NCBI RefSeq assembly: GCF_030161375.1
Contig: NZ_BSSQ01000005.1
Coordinates: 186,001 to 250,000 of the forward strand
Direction of reading: 5' to 3'
DNA length: 64,000 nt
Source: Paenibacillus glycanilyticus
Lineage (GTDB): Bacteria; Bacillota; Bacilli; Paenibacillales; Paenibacillaceae
Shown in pieces: positions 16,930-26,013 of this stretch. A model generated the notes under the pieces. The model did not search any database and had not been told where the DNA came from. It saw only the letters and a list, made by a program, of their open reading frames with translations. Numbering within the stretch: the stretch's first letter is position 1; each line of letters starts with the position of its first letter. The translations under genes and the position numbers were made by a program.

Positions 16930-16997
16930 GGCTCCACCATAATAAACAGAAAACCACGTCACAAGGACGTGGTTTGATTGTTTATTATGGTGGAGCC
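16930..16997. repeat. 68-bp palindrome made from an inverted copy of the tRNA-Ala 3' end
   Basis: The 18 bases at 16930-16947 (GGCTCCACCATAATAAAC) are the exact reverse complement of 16980-16997, the end of tRNA-Ala plus its downstream flank. Between them is the terminator hairpin. Just before it, GGGTTCGCCCCCTATT looks like a degraded T-arm on the plus strand. A second, opposite tRNA end has therefore been placed beside the first. Confidence 0.75.
16946..16976 (-). terminator. Terminator of tRNA-Ala
   Basis: On the minus strand AAACCACGTC, a 5-base loop and GACGTGGTTT are followed by TCTGTTTATT, about 12 bases after the tRNA 3' end. Confidence 0.75.
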
Positions 16998-17063
16998 AAG
17001 GGGGATCGAACCCCTGACCTCATCGCTGCCAGCGATGCGCTCTCCCAGCTGAGCTATGGCCCC
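16988..17063 (-). tRNA. tRNA-Ala (anticodon GGC), CCA encoded
   Basis: 76 bases on the minus strand running from GGGGCCATAGCTCAG to TTGGCTCCACCA. The anticodon stem CATCG/CGATG closes the loop CTGGCAG, giving anticodon GGC for GCC/GCU codons. The D-loop (AGCTCAGCTGGGAGAGC) and T-loop (GGTTCGATCC) are canonical. Its 3' end is partly duplicated next to the AT-rich island, so it looks like the integration target. Confidence 0.96.
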
Positions 17064-17126
17064 GAATAAGCAAAATAATAGCACAGTCATTTCCAAGCTG
17101 TCAATCATTTTGCTAAGTTTTTATAT

Positions 17127-17699
17127 CTACTTCTCTATTGTTAGGCTTGTGGCTGCGTGCAAGGACATCATTGCGAGATTTCCAAGCTCTAACGCATGTT
17201 CCAAGTCCGTACCGGGCAATCCGTTCTGCAGCCAGCGGCCCATATAACCTACCGTTCCTCCAGCTGCAAAAGTGGATCGCGCTTCATTCTGATAGATATG
17301 CTCAAACCGTGCATATAGCTCATTGTTTAGCCAACTTAGAAACATAGGATCATGAAACCTGTTCCTATAAAACGTCTCATAAGTACGAATATGCTCACAG
17401 ATAAGAATCGTTGCGGGAATCGGGAGACTGTCCATATAAAGCTTCATCGTGTCATATTGCTCTTCGCCTAGTTTTCCTTCGTATATGCCAAATAGTTTGC
17501 CGGTAATCTCTTTGGTTACCTGCTGAAGCAAATCGAATTTATCTTGAAAATGCAAATAAAACGTAGATCTGCTGATCCCTGCTTTTCGAACGATCGCATC
17601 AACGGATATTTTATCAAAGGACTTGCCTGCCATTAATGAAAACAATGCTTCCGTAATGAGCCAGCGAGCGGAGATCGGATAAGAGTCAACTTGGGTCAT
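17127..17699 (-). CDS. TetR-family transcriptional regulator
   Basis: 190 residues from the ATG at 17699, which has GAGGAGG 8 bases upstream. The N-terminal helix-turn-helix is clear: FDKISVDAIVRKAGISRSTF, then YLHFQDKFDLL. The C-terminal ligand domain has the form seen in TetR_C-type regulators (TVGYMGRWLQNGLPG). It is divergent from an SDR gene, and a perfect palindrome in the shared promoter region is the likely operator. It probably represses the SDR gene and itself until a ligand binds; the ligand is unknown. Confidence 0.88.
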   Translation of the reverse strand: MTQVDSYPISARWLITEALFSLMAGKSFDKISVDAIVRKAGISRSTFYLHFQDKFDLLQQVTKEITGKLFGIYEGKLGEEQYDTMKLYMDSLPIPATILICEHIRTYETFYRNRFHDPMFLSWLNNELYARFEHIYQNEARSTFAAGGTVGYMGRWLQNGLPGTDLEHALELGNLAMMSLHAATSLTIEK

Positions 17700-17770
17700 G
17701 AGCAAGCCTCCTCGGCAACATGTGCAAATGGACATTTTGATTAAGATTGACGTTTGATCGCTAGAACTAT

Positions 17771-17786
17771 TCTAGCCTAAGCTAGA
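17771..17786. promoter_or_regulatory. Likely TetR operator, TCTAGC-N4-GCTAGA
   Basis: A perfect 6-4-6 palindrome (TCTAGCCTAAGCTAGA) in the 134-base gap between the divergent TetR and SDR genes, 48 bases upstream of the SDR start. Its place and symmetry fit a TetR operator. Confidence 0.6.
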
Positions 17787-17833
17787 GATAGATTCTAAAT
17801 TCTATGATAACAAAAGAACGGAGGAAATACGTC

Positions 17834-18652
17834 ATGAAAAAAGTATACGTAATTACCGGAGGATCAGGAGGCATCGGAATAGAGGTTGCACGCCGCCTCG
17901 GCAAGCAAGGTACGCTTCTTCTTGCCGATATTAGCGAGGAACGCCTTCATCAGGCAGTCGAACAACTTGCAGAAGAAGGAATTTCGGATGTTGCAACCCA
18001 GACCGTAGACATTACAAACGAGCAACAGGTCGAGCGACTCGCCGCAGCTGCAGTAGAGCTAGGTGAACTTGGGGCCATTATCCATACCGCCGGTCTTTCG
18101 CCAACCATGTCAAGCGGGCGCCGAATCATGGAAGTTAATATGGTCGGCACCGGACTTATCCTGAAGGCCTTTTTGCCAATCGCGGTTCCAGGTTCCGTAG
18201 CCGTATGTATCTCTTCCATGTCAGCTTATTTCTTCCCTCGCAATGATACTTATAATGGCTTGCTTAAGCAACCTCTTGAGGACAACTTCCTAGACCGTAT
18301 AGAAGTATTTACTCAGGGCAGACCTGATATGTCTTATGGCATGTCCAAACTTGGCGTGCAGCTTATTGTAGAAGAGCAAGCATGGGACTGGGGGCAGAAG
18401 GGAGCCCGCATCGTGTCCGTATCGCCAGGAACGATTAATACGGCTATGGGCAGACAAGAAGCTGCGGAAAGCCAAAGCATGAAGATGCTAATGGACAATA
18501 CCCCGCTTAACCGGATGGGGGAAGCAACGGAAATAGCTGCCGCAGTCGCTTTTCTGTGCAGCCTCGACAGCTCGTATATTACCGGTACCGATCTCAGGGT
18601 CGATGGCGGAACAGTGGCAAAAGCGCAAGATTTGATCAAACAAAGAAAATAA
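17834..18652 (+). CDS. Short-chain dehydrogenase/reductase
   Basis: 272 residues from the ATG at 17834 with GGAGG 8 bases upstream. The cofactor motif TGGSGGIG is at 8-15. The catalytic residues are S127/S128 and Y168-x3-K172, and a conserved SPGTINTAM segment follows. This is a classical SDR oxidoreductase using NAD(P)H. The divergent TetR gene suggests inducible expression, perhaps in response to a toxic carbonyl or lipid. A large loop region (residues 135-165) before the active-site Tyr is characteristic of 3-alpha-HSD-like members. The substrate is not known. Confidence 0.9.
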   Translation: MKKVYVITGGSGGIGIEVARRLGKQGTLLLADISEERLHQAVEQLAEEGISDVATQTVDITNEQQVERLAAAAVELGELGAIIHTAGLSPTMSSGRRIMEVNMVGTGLILKAFLPIAVPGSVAVCISSMSAYFFPRNDTYNGLLKQPLEDNFLDRIEVFTQGRPDMSYGMSKLGVQLIVEEQAWDWGQKGARIVSVSPGTINTAMGRQEAAESQSMKMLMDNTPLNRMGEATEIAAAVAFLCSLDSSYITGTDLRVDGGTVAKAQDLIKQRK

Positions 18653-18681
18653 CCTCAGAATTCCCGCCGTTTGCCATCCAT

Positions 18682-18730
18682 CAAGCCGTCCGCATACATT
18701 TAACCGTTCAGACGCGGACGGCTTATTCTC
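18682..18730 (+). terminator. Terminator after the SDR gene
   Basis: AAGCCGTCCGC and GCGGACGGCTT pair across about 20 bases and are followed by ATTCTCCTCC. It lies between the convergent SDR and VOC genes. Confidence 0.6.
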
Positions 18731-18735
18731 CTCCC

Positions 18736-19137
<402 letters not shown>

Positions 19138-19145
19138 CTACATGT

Positions 19146-19185
19146 AAAAAATAGCCCTCCCCCGCTGAGGGAGTGGGCTATTCAT
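19146..19185 (-). terminator. Terminator after nrdR
   Basis: On the minus strand AATAGCCC and GGGCTATT enclose an inner CTCCC/GGGAG stem and are followed by TTTT. Confidence 0.8.
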
Positions 19186-19191
19186 TCTAAG

Positions 19192-19656
19192 TTATTGTTC
19201 GTCCGGCTTGGACAACAAGCTGCTTAGCTCTTTCATAAACATGTCGATGTCCTTGAATTGTCTATATACCGATGCAAAGCGCACATAAGCGACTTCGTCC
19301 ACCGGATACAGCTGGCTCATCACGATCTCGCCGATCTCGCGGCTTTCCACTTCGGCAAGCGCTGTTGTGCGAAGCTCCTTCTCTACTTCAGAGACGATGA
19401 CTTCAAGGCGCTCCACCGATACCGGACGTTTCTCGCATGCGCGGATCAGTCCGCGCAAGATCTTATCGCGGCTGAATTCCTCGCGGCTGCCGCCCTTCTT
19501 GATCACAATAAGCGGAGTTTCCTCCACCATCTCGAAAGTCGTGAAGCGGCGGCTGCATTTTTCGCATTCGCGACGTCTGCGGATCGACTTGTTTTCGTTG
19601 GCTGGTCTGGAATCAAGTACTTTTGTGCCGGCAAAATCGCAGTATGGGCATTTCAT
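19192..19656 (-). CDS. nrdR: Transcriptional repressor NrdR
   Basis: 154 residues, the usual family length, from the ATG at 19656 with AAGGAGTG upstream. The zinc ribbon is C3-P-Y-C6 and C31-E-K-C34, with the basic stretch [11 protein letters not shown] between. An ATP-cone domain follows ([16 protein letters not shown] to the C-terminus). NrdR senses nucleotides through the ATP-cone and represses ribonucleotide reductase genes. It is divergent from an SASP gene. nrdR also lies near coaE and polA in B. subtilis. Confidence 0.97.
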   Translation of the reverse strand: MKCPYCDFAGTKVLDSRPANENKSIRRRRECEKCSRRFTTFEMVEETPLIVIKKGGSREEFSRDKILRGLIRACEKRPVSVERLEVIVSEVEKELRTTALAEVESREIGEIVMSQLYPVDEVAYVRFASVYRQFKDIDMFMKELSSLLSKPDEQ

Positions 19657-19714
19657 TATTCTCACTCCTTCCGAATCCTGTTTTTTATGGTTTAATAAAT
19701 TACCATTCGTTACC

Positions 19715-19744
19715 TGAATGAACTCGCGAATTCCGCACATAATA
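19715..19744 (+). promoter_or_regulatory. Sigma-G promoter of the SASP gene
   Basis: TGAATG, 17 bases and CATAATA lie 30 bases upstream of the SASP start. This is close to the sigma-G consensus and fits the forespore expression of these genes. Confidence 0.7.
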
Positions 19745-19774
19745 CATTTACCAACCGCAAGGAGGTGAACAACA

Positions 19775-19984
19775 ATGAGCGCAAACAGCAACAACTTGCT
19801 TGTACCACAAGCTACTGCAGCCCTCGACCAAATGAAATATGAAGTCGCACAAGAGCTGGGTATCTCGCTGACGCAAGATGGTTACCACGGCAACCTGCTC
19901 ACTAAAGATGCAGGCTACATCGGAGGCAGCATCACTCGCCGTCTGGTGCAAATCGCCGAGCAATCCCTTGCAGGTAGCAAATAA
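19775..19984 (+). CDS. Alpha/beta-type small acid-soluble spore protein
   Basis: 69 residues. Both family signatures are present: [11 protein letters not shown], which contains the germination protease site region, and [20 protein letters not shown] near the C-terminus. These proteins coat DNA in the dormant spore, protect it from UV and heat, and are degraded at germination. The ATG has AAGGAGGTG 8 bases upstream and a sigma-G promoter further up. The start region is divergent from nrdR. Confidence 0.96.
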   Translation: MSANSNNLLVPQATAALDQMKYEVAQELGISLTQDGYHGNLLTKDAGYIGGSITRRLVQIAEQSLAGSK

Positions 19985-20012
19985 TGAATTTCATTAGTCA
20001 TGTATAACAGAT

Positions 20013-20060
20013 GCTTTGGCTGTTCCGTCCTGAAGCGGCGGACGGCCAAGGCTTCTTCTT
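20013..20060 (+). terminator. Probable terminator of the SASP gene
   Basis: TTGGC, TCCGTCC, GGCGGA and GCCAA form an imperfect hairpin followed by GGCTTCTTCTTGTC. It ends just before the convergent transglycosylase gene. Confidence 0.5.
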
Positions 20061-20067
20061 GTCTAAG

Positions 20068-20634
20068 TTATAAAACCGGATAAAGATCTTTATATTTATT
20101 ATAATAATAAATAACGCGTTGTACATAGTGGCGGGTTTCTCCGTACGGAATTTGATCGGTCGTCTCCAGCCTGCCATCCCACTTGCCCGAGTCAAGCCAC
20201 TTTCTTACATTGCCAGGTCCAGCGTTATAAGCGGCAATTACCGCTATAGAATTTTGCTTGAACTGTTTGTGCAAAGATTGCAAATACCATGCCCCTACTT
20301 CAATGCTGACATCCGGACGATTCTGCAGCATCTCTTTGGTCACATTTCGGAAATCTGCCTGCTGAACAATCCAGTCTGCCGTATCCGGCATAATCTGCAT
20401 GAGGCCAAGTGCCCCTTTTTTCGAAACTTGTCCGGTTGAGAAGTTCGTTTCCGTCCGGATAATTGCCGCAATCAGATGCGGGTCCACGCCATAATTGGAT
20501 GCGCTCGCGCTTATATCTTCCTTGTACTCAATGGGATACATCATGCGCGCAAGCCAATTGGAATTAAGAAATAGGACGCCAATGAAGCCGATGAGCAGAA
20601 GAAGCAGCACTCTTTTTCGAATAAGCCACCTCAT
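20068..20634 (-). CDS. Membrane-anchored lytic transglycosylase (SLT domain)
   Basis: 188 residues. An N-terminal transmembrane anchor (8-24) is followed by a Slt70-type lysozyme domain. The catalytic Glu is E62 in RTETNF, where ES is more usual; GLMQIMPDTADWI and AYNAGPGNVRKW are the other conserved motifs. It cleaves peptidoglycan glycan strands to anhydro-muropeptides outside the membrane. Its ATG overlaps the stop of coaE by 4 bases. It resembles the B. subtilis YjbJ-type proteins. A sporulation or cell-wall turnover role is possible but not shown. Confidence 0.92.
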   Translation of the reverse strand: MRWLIRKRVLLLLLIGFIGVLFLNSNWLARMMYPIEYKEDISASASNYGVDPHLIAAIIRTETNFSTGQVSKKGALGLMQIMPDTADWIVQQADFRNVTKEMLQNRPDVSIEVGAWYLQSLHKQFKQNSIAVIAAYNAGPGNVRKWLDSGKWDGRLETTDQIPYGETRHYVQRVIYYYNKYKDLYPVL

Positions 20635-21227
20635 GGCAAATCCTTGCTTTTCCAGAAATCGTCCACCTGTCGCCGTGTCGTTTCAAGTGAACCGCTGTTA
20701 TCGATGACCCAGTCCGCACGGCTTCTTTTCTGCTCGATATCCATTTGAAGTCCAATGCGCCGCTGTGCCTCTTGCTCCTGCAATCCGTTCCGTTCCATTA
20801 GACGCTCAAGTTGCAGCTGCTGCGGAACATAGACGACCATAACGCCGTCATATAGCCCTTCTTGACCCGTTTCATATAACAGAGGGATATCCGCAACAAC
20901 CAACTGCCGCGGATGTTGCTCCTCATATTGACGAATCCTTAACTGCATGCGGCCTCGTATAGCCGGATGTAGTATACTCTCCAATTGGGCAAGCAATTCG
21001 CTATTGTTAAATACGATTCCGCCCAGCGCTTTCCGGTCCAATGTTCCATCCGTATGTATGACTGCTTGTCCAAACAAAGAGGCGACCGCCTCTAAAGCCG
21101 GTTCGCCGGGCATAACAACCTCTCTCGCAACCTGATCAGCATCGACCAACAACGCGCCTCGTTCTACCAGCATGGCAGCAACGGTGCTTTTGCCGGTAGC
21201 GATCCCGCCGGTTAAACCGATCTTCAT
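20631..21227 (-). CDS. coaE: Dephospho-CoA kinase
   Basis: 198 residues, the usual size. The P-loop GLTGGIATGKST is at the N-terminus. LLVDADQVAREVV and VADIPLLYETG are the conserved substrate-binding segments. The enzyme phosphorylates the ribose 3'-OH of dephospho-CoA, the last step of CoA synthesis. It is located between ytaF/mutM/polA and the transglycosylase gene, as coaE follows ytaF in Bacillus. The downstream gene overlaps by 4 bases and is likely coupled. Confidence 0.97.
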   Translation of the reverse strand: MKIGLTGGIATGKSTVAAMLVERGALLVDADQVAREVVMPGEPALEAVASLFGQAVIHTDGTLDRKALGGIVFNNSELLAQLESILHPAIRGRMQLRIRQYEEQHPRQLVVADIPLLYETGQEGLYDGVMVVYVPQQLQLERLMERNGLQEQEAQRRIGLQMDIEQKRSRADWVIDNSGSLETTRRQVDDFWKSKDLP

Positions 21228-21265
21228 TAGCTTTCACCCCGTTCAAGTAGATCCTGCCTGATTCC

Positions 21266-21970
21266 CTATAACAGCTTCAATATGCCGATAATAATTAATA
21301 AAATTCCCGGGAGTACCGATACGGCCTGCATGCCTTTCCAGTTCGAGAACCGGAAGCCGAACCGCATCCCGCCCAGCAGAAACAGTGCGCTCGCCGCAGC
21401 AATCATAATAGGCGTCAATAATGGAGACAATCCGATCATGGCAGCGCCGATGCCGGCACCAAAGGCGTCAAATGAAAGAGCTACGCCAAGCATAAGAGCC
21501 TCAGCGGCAGAGATCGTCCCCGATTTATCCACGTCGGCGGCTTGCGGAGTCCGCAATATCTGTATAACCAATCCCAGACGCTTCAATTCAACGATAACGA
21601 CAAGAACCGGATGGGACAGTTCAATCTGCTCCGAAACGGGGGCAGAAGATTGCTCCGGGTCCCCTTCGCCCGAGCTTTCCTGCGCACCTGCTTCACGGCC
21701 GCTTTTCCTAAGCTGCAACAGAGCCCATGTGCCGATGCCGACTAGAACAACCGCTCCGATCAGCTTCGCCACAAACGGGGATAAGTACCCCGTGACCCAT
21801 GAGCCGACGAGCATCGATAAGAAAATAACCAAACCTGAACAACATGCAATAATGACCACAGACAAGAGCGGTATTCTTATTCGCCGCAATCCGTATGTCA
21901 CGCCTACTCCGAAGCCGTCCACACTAACGGCAAAAGCAAGCACCAGCAAAGAAGCAAAATGCGCGAACAA
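21266..21970 (-). CDS. ytaF: Sporulation membrane protein YtaF (MntP-like fold)
   Basis: 234 residues from a TTG at 21970 preceded by GGGGAGGG; an in-frame ATG 90 bases upstream would add a Cys-rich, non-conserved segment. The protein has paired halves, each with a DSFG/DAFG-type motif: AVSVDGFGVGVTYGLRRI near the N-terminus and ALSFDAFGAGIGA in the second half, separated by a charged loop that includes a DVDKSGTISAAEA segment resembling an EF-hand. About six transmembrane helices fit. YtaF belongs to the MntP/cadmium-exporter-like group and is expressed in sporulation in Bacillus; its substrate is unknown. The gene sits between mutM and coaE, as in B. subtilis. Confidence 0.88.
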   Translation of the reverse strand: MFAHFASLLVLAFAVSVDGFGVGVTYGLRRIRIPLLSVVIIACCSGLVIFLSMLVGSWVTGYLSPFVAKLIGAVVLVGIGTWALLQLRKSGREAGAQESSGEGDPEQSSAPVSEQIELSHPVLVVIVELKRLGLVIQILRTPQAADVDKSGTISAAEALMLGVALSFDAFGAGIGAAMIGLSPLLTPIMIAAASALFLLGGMRFGFRFSNWKGMQAVSVLPGILLIIIGILKLL

Positions 21971-22084
21971 CCCGCAGCCCTCCCCGCACACCGGATGCCC
22001 ATGCCTTGCGCTTGCGCGCTTATCTAGACATCCGCCTATTGTTCGTAACAACAATAGCATATGCGGGGAAATCGTTACGGTGCA

Positions 22085-22948
22085 TTAAACCTTCCGTACA
22101 GCCTTGTTGCGCGGTTTCGGGATAGGTTGGCAACTCGCGCAGGTATGCGTTCCTCTGCCGCCTACAACGGATTTATCGATCAATCTGCCGCATTTGGCGC
22201 AAGGTTCGTTTTTTCTGCCGTATACAAGCAGCTGATGCTGGAACATGCCCATTTCGCCTTGCCCGTTCACGTAAGATTTAACGGATGAGCCGCCTGCCGC
22301 GACGGCTTTGGCGAGCGTCGATACAATCGCCTCATGAAGTAGCGACCACTCCGCTTTCTTTAAGGAATCAGCCGTCCGTTCCGGATGGATGCCTGCCAGA
22401 AACAAAGCCTCATCCACATAAATATTGCCAAGCCCCACGACATATTCCTGATTTAGCAAAAGCGGCTTGATCAATCCGGATTTTTTGCCGAGTAACCCTC
22501 TCAAAGCATCAGCTGTAAAAGCATCATTATCCAGGGGCTCCAGCCCAAGCTTGCTCAGCGGCTTCATCTCAAACTCCGTTCCGGGCTCGAACAGATGCAT
22601 GGTGCCAAACTGGCGTACGTCTTTGTATCTAAGATCCGTTCCGTCTTCGAAGTGGAACAGGACATGCGTATGAAGCTCGACCGGCTCGTCGCTTGGGAAT
22701 ACGCCGTAGCGTCCTTCCATCCGGAGATGGGAGACAAGCACAAGTCCGTCCAAAACAATTCTTAAAAACTTCCCCCGCCGCTCGACGGTTTGAATCGTAC
22801 GCCCGGCAAGCGCCGCTGCGAACGCCTCCGGCTCGGCGGGACGTTGTATAATACGCGGCAGCTTGACCTCTACGGATGCGATCCGCTTGCCTGCGACTAG
22901 TTCGATTAATGTTCTTCTGACCGTTTCTACCTCTGGTAATTCGGGCAT
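22085..22948 (-). CDS. mutM: Formamidopyrimidine-DNA glycosylase
   Basis: 287 residues. The start PELPEVETVRRTL provides the catalytic proline P2 and E3. GKFLRIVLD carries the conserved Lys, GLGNIYVDEALF the helix-two-turn-helix, and the C-terminus a zinc finger (CAKCGRLIDK, then THTCASCQ). The enzyme removes 8-oxoguanine and other oxidised purines and nicks the DNA. It follows polA and precedes ytaF, an arrangement conserved in Bacillus. Confidence 0.97.
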   Translation of the reverse strand: MPELPEVETVRRTLIELVAGKRIASVEVKLPRIIQRPAEPEAFAAALAGRTIQTVERRGKFLRIVLDGLVLVSHLRMEGRYGVFPSDEPVELHTHVLFHFEDGTDLRYKDVRQFGTMHLFEPGTEFEMKPLSKLGLEPLDNDAFTADALRGLLGKKSGLIKPLLLNQEYVVGLGNIYVDEALFLAGIHPERTADSLKKAEWSLLHEAIVSTLAKAVAAGGSSVKSYVNGQGEMGMFQHQLLVYGRKNEPCAKCGRLIDKSVVGGRGTHTCASCQPIPKPRNKAVRKV

Positions 22949-22997
22949 ATTTATTCACCTCAACAACCATTATACCCGATGGGCGTTGGCTGCGGGA

Positions 22998-23150
22998 CGG
23001 GATTAGTTGTCAATCCCGTTGCTTAGCGAAACTTTCGCCTAGTAAGGGATGGCTTCGCCATTCCCTACTTTTCATTGCGAAACTTCGCTTTGGACGGGAT
23101 ACTTTTGTCAATCCCGTTGCTTAGCGAAACTTTCGCTTAACCCGCGACGC
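22998..23150. repeat. Hairpin cluster with a 32-bp direct repeat between polA and mutM
   Basis: The 32 bases at 23007-23038 and 23105-23136 are identical (core CAATCCCGTTGCTTAGCGAA). Each follows GACGGGAT, so each can fold as ACGGGAT-loop-ATCCCGT. Between them AGTAAGGGATGGC pairs with GCCATTCCCTACT across TTC. Three hairpins therefore fill the 206-base gap. They may limit readthrough or protect transcript ends; no gene is seen here. Confidence 0.8.
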
Positions 23151-23154
23151 GACC

Positions 23155-25833
23155 TTACTTCGCCTCGTACCAGTTCACGCCGTAATTGACGTCGGCCTTC
23201 AGCGGCACATCCAGCTTAAGCGCTCCGGCCATAATGGTTGGCACTAGCTCCTTCATCAGCTCCAGCTCTTCCTCCGGCACTTCGAATACCAATTCGTCAT
23301 GCACCTGCAGCAGCATGCGGCTTTTCAGTCCGCGTTCGCTTAGCGTCTCATCCATGCGCACCATTGCCAGCTTAATAATGTCGGCTGCCGTGCCCTGGAT
23401 CGGCGTGTTCATCGCCGTACGCTCGGCGAAGGAGCGCAGGTTAAAGTTCGAAGCTTTGATCTCCGGCAAGTAACGGCGGCGTTCCAGCAAAGTCGTGACA
23501 TAGCCGTCGCGGCGAGCCTGCATGACGATATCGTCCATATACTTGCGAACGCCTTGGAAGACTTCGAAATACTGCTCAATAAACTGAGCGGCTTCCTTGC
23601 GCGTAATGTTCAAGTTCTGCGACAAGCCGAAATCGCTGATGCCGTATACGATACCGAAGTTAACCGCCTTCGCGGAACGGCGCATGTTTGAATCGACCTG
23701 GTCTGCCGATACGCCAAATACGTCCATCGCCGTCTTCGTATGAATGTCCATGTCGTTGATAAAAGCTTCCTTCAGCCGCTCGTCGCCCGAGATATGGGCA
23801 AGCACGCGCAGCTCGATCTGCGAATAGTCCGCCGCAAGAATGTACCAGCCCGGTTCGGACGGCACAAAAGCTTTGCGGATCTGCCTGCCTTCCTCCAGAC
23901 GGATCGGAATATTCTGCAGATTCGGGAACTGGCTGCTAAGACGCCCTGTTGCCGCAATCGTCTGGCGGTAATACGTATGGATCTTGCCCGTTTCCGGACG
24001 AACCTCTTTCAAGAGCCCTTCAATGTAAGTCGACTGCAGCTTGGACAAGGTCCGGTAATGCAGGATAAGAGGTACAATCTCATGATACGGAGCCAGCTTC
24101 TCCAATACTTCCGCATCCGTCGAATAACCGGTCTTCGTCTTTTTCTGTGCCGGAAGCCCCAGCTTCTCGAACAATACCTCGCCAAGCTGTTTCGGAGAAC
24201 CAATATTGAACTCCATCCCGGCAAGCCGGTAAATCTCGCTCATGGCCGTGGCCAGTTTGCTCTCCAGCTCGCTGCCAAGCCGCTCCAGCTCCGCTTTTTC
24301 CACCTTAATGCCTTGACGCTCCATGCCCGCAAGAACAACGGCCAACGGTTGCTCCAGCTCGTAATACAGCTTGTTCATCCCGCTTTTCTCGAGATCCGCG
24401 CGCATAAGCGAAGTCAATCTGCGAACCGCGTCCGCCTTCACGGCCAGATGGCGGTACAAAGTCTCGCTCTCCGGCACTTTGAATTTGGCGCCTTTGCCAT
24501 ACACCGCTTCGTCATGCGGCACCGAGGATTGACCAAACCGGTCGCATAACGCGGTTAACGTCAGGTTCGTGTCTGTCGGGTCCAGTAAATAGGCGGCAAG
24601 CTGTACGTCAAATGCCGCGCCTTTCCATTCGATCCCTCTCCAACCTAACGCCAATTCCGTTTTGTGCGTATCAAAGCCGTTCTTCGGCTTGTCCGCATCG
24701 GCCAGCCATTCGCGCAGCTCTGCGGTAAATGGTTGCTGAAGAGCCGTCACCGGCACCACATAAGCCTGTTCATGAACGGCTACAGCAAGTCCCAACACCT
24801 CTGCCTGGTTCGGATTTTCGCCGATTGCTTCAATATATAAGCCATGCTCGGCGCCGGCTGCCTGCAAGGACGACAACAACGCCTTCAGCGCATCCCCGTC
24901 ATTATCCGATTCAATAACAACAACGTCGAGCGGTGCAGCCGGAACAGCAGCTTCTTCGCTTCCCGCTCCTGCTCCGTTCAGATCAAGCCGCTCAATGAGC
25001 GACTTGAATTCGAGCTTGCGGAACGCCTCGGCAAGCGTAGCTGGCTCATACCCTGCATATCGGATATCTTCGGCGCTATGCTCGAGCGGTACCTCGCGGA
25101 AGATCGTTGCGAGTTTTTTGCTCATAATCGCATCGTCTTTATGCGTCTCGACCTTTTCCTTCATCTTGCCTTTCAAACTGTCCGTATTCGCCAGCACTTC
25201 TTCAACCGAGCCGAATTCATGCAGCATTTTGAGCGCGGTTTTCTCGCCAACGCCCGGGATGCCCGGGATATTGTCGGATGTATCGCCCATGAGACCTTTC
25301 AGGTCAATGATCTGCATCGGCTTCAGCCCGTATTTCTCGTCGATCGCAGCCGGGGAGAAATGCTCCACCTCGCTGATCCCTTTGCGCGTAATGGCAATGG
25401 TCACATTGTCCGAAGCCAGCTGCAGCATATCCTTATCGCCAGTCACGACAAGCGTCTGCACGTTTTGCTCGTCGGCCAACTTCGTTAACGTACCGATAAT
25501 ATCGTCGGCTTCGTACCCGGATAGCTCAAATTGCGAAATGCCAAATGCTTTAAGCAAGTCCTTCATCACCGGGAACTGCTCGGATAACTCCGACGGTGTT
25601 TTGGCGCGACCGCCTTTATATTCGGTATAGCCTTCATGGCGGAACACGATTTTGCCCGCGTCAAATGCAACTAGCACATGTGTCGGCTTCTCTTCTTCAA
25701 GCAATTTAAGCAGCATGGTCGTAAAGCCAAATACCGCGTTTGTATGTAAACCTGCTGAATTCGTAAGCGGCGGCATCGCGTAAAAAGCACGGTTTGCGAT
25801 ACTATTACCGTCAATTAATATCCACTTGTCCAT
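23155..25833 (-). CDS. polA: DNA polymerase I
   Basis: 892 residues. The N-terminal 5'-3' exonuclease has YEADDIIGTL and GVGEKTALKML. The middle 3'-5' exonuclease fold lacks the DxE metal motif (GLYIEAIGENP in its place), so proofreading is probably absent, as in other Bacillota polymerases of this type. The polymerase motifs are DYSQIELRVLAHISGDE (A), RRSAKAVNFGIVYGISDFGL (B) and VHDELVFE (C). It fills gaps in repair and replaces RNA primers. mutM lies downstream across a hairpin cluster, and phoU lies upstream. Confidence 0.98.
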   Translation of the reverse strand: MDKWILIDGNSIANRAFYAMPPLTNSAGLHTNAVFGFTTMLLKLLEEEKPTHVLVAFDAGKIVFRHEGYTEYKGGRAKTPSELSEQFPVMKDLLKAFGISQFELSGYEADDIIGTLTKLADEQNVQTLVVTGDKDMLQLASDNVTIAITRKGISEVEHFSPAAIDEKYGLKPMQIIDLKGLMGDTSDNIPGIPGVGEKTALKMLHEFGSVEEVLANTDSLKGKMKEKVETHKDDAIMSKKLATIFREVPLEHSAEDIRYAGYEPATLAEAFRKLEFKSLIERLDLNGAGAGSEEAAVPAAPLDVVVIESDNDGDALKALLSSLQAAGAEHGLYIEAIGENPNQAEVLGLAVAVHEQAYVVPVTALQQPFTAELREWLADADKPKNGFDTHKTELALGWRGIEWKGAAFDVQLAAYLLDPTDTNLTLTALCDRFGQSSVPHDEAVYGKGAKFKVPESETLYRHLAVKADAVRRLTSLMRADLEKSGMNKLYYELEQPLAVVLAGMERQGIKVEKAELERLGSELESKLATAMSEIYRLAGMEFNIGSPKQLGEVLFEKLGLPAQKKTKTGYSTDAEVLEKLAPYHEIVPLILHYRTLSKLQSTYIEGLLKEVRPETGKIHTYYRQTIAATGRLSSQFPNLQNIPIRLEEGRQIRKAFVPSEPGWYILAADYSQIELRVLAHISGDERLKEAFINDMDIHTKTAMDVFGVSADQVDSNMRRSAKAVNFGIVYGISDFGLSQNLNITRKEAAQFIEQYFEVFQGVRKYMDDIVMQARRDGYVTTLLERRRYLPEIKASNFNLRSFAERTAMNTPIQGTAADIIKLAMVRMDETLSERGLKSRMLLQVHDELVFEVPEEELELMKELVPTIMAGALKLDVPLKADVNYGVNWYEAK

Positions 25834-25965
25834 CTTGGCACCTCACCTAAACATTTCTACACCCTATCATACCATATTTATGAAGCAAACTCCTTGCCGG
25901 GCAGCGGCCAACAAGAAAACCGCCAGGGCATCTGTTTGTTCCTCGGCATGCCTTGAAAGCCAGAA

Positions 25966-26003
25966 CAAAAAAACAGGGGCTGTCCGATTAAGACAGCCCC
26001 TGC
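25966..26003 (-). terminator. Terminator after phoU
   Basis: On the minus strand CAGGGGCTGTC, a 7-base loop and GACAGCCCCTG are followed by seven T. It separates the pstB-phoU transcript from polA. Confidence 0.9.
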
Positions 26004-26013
26004 AACACTTCTA

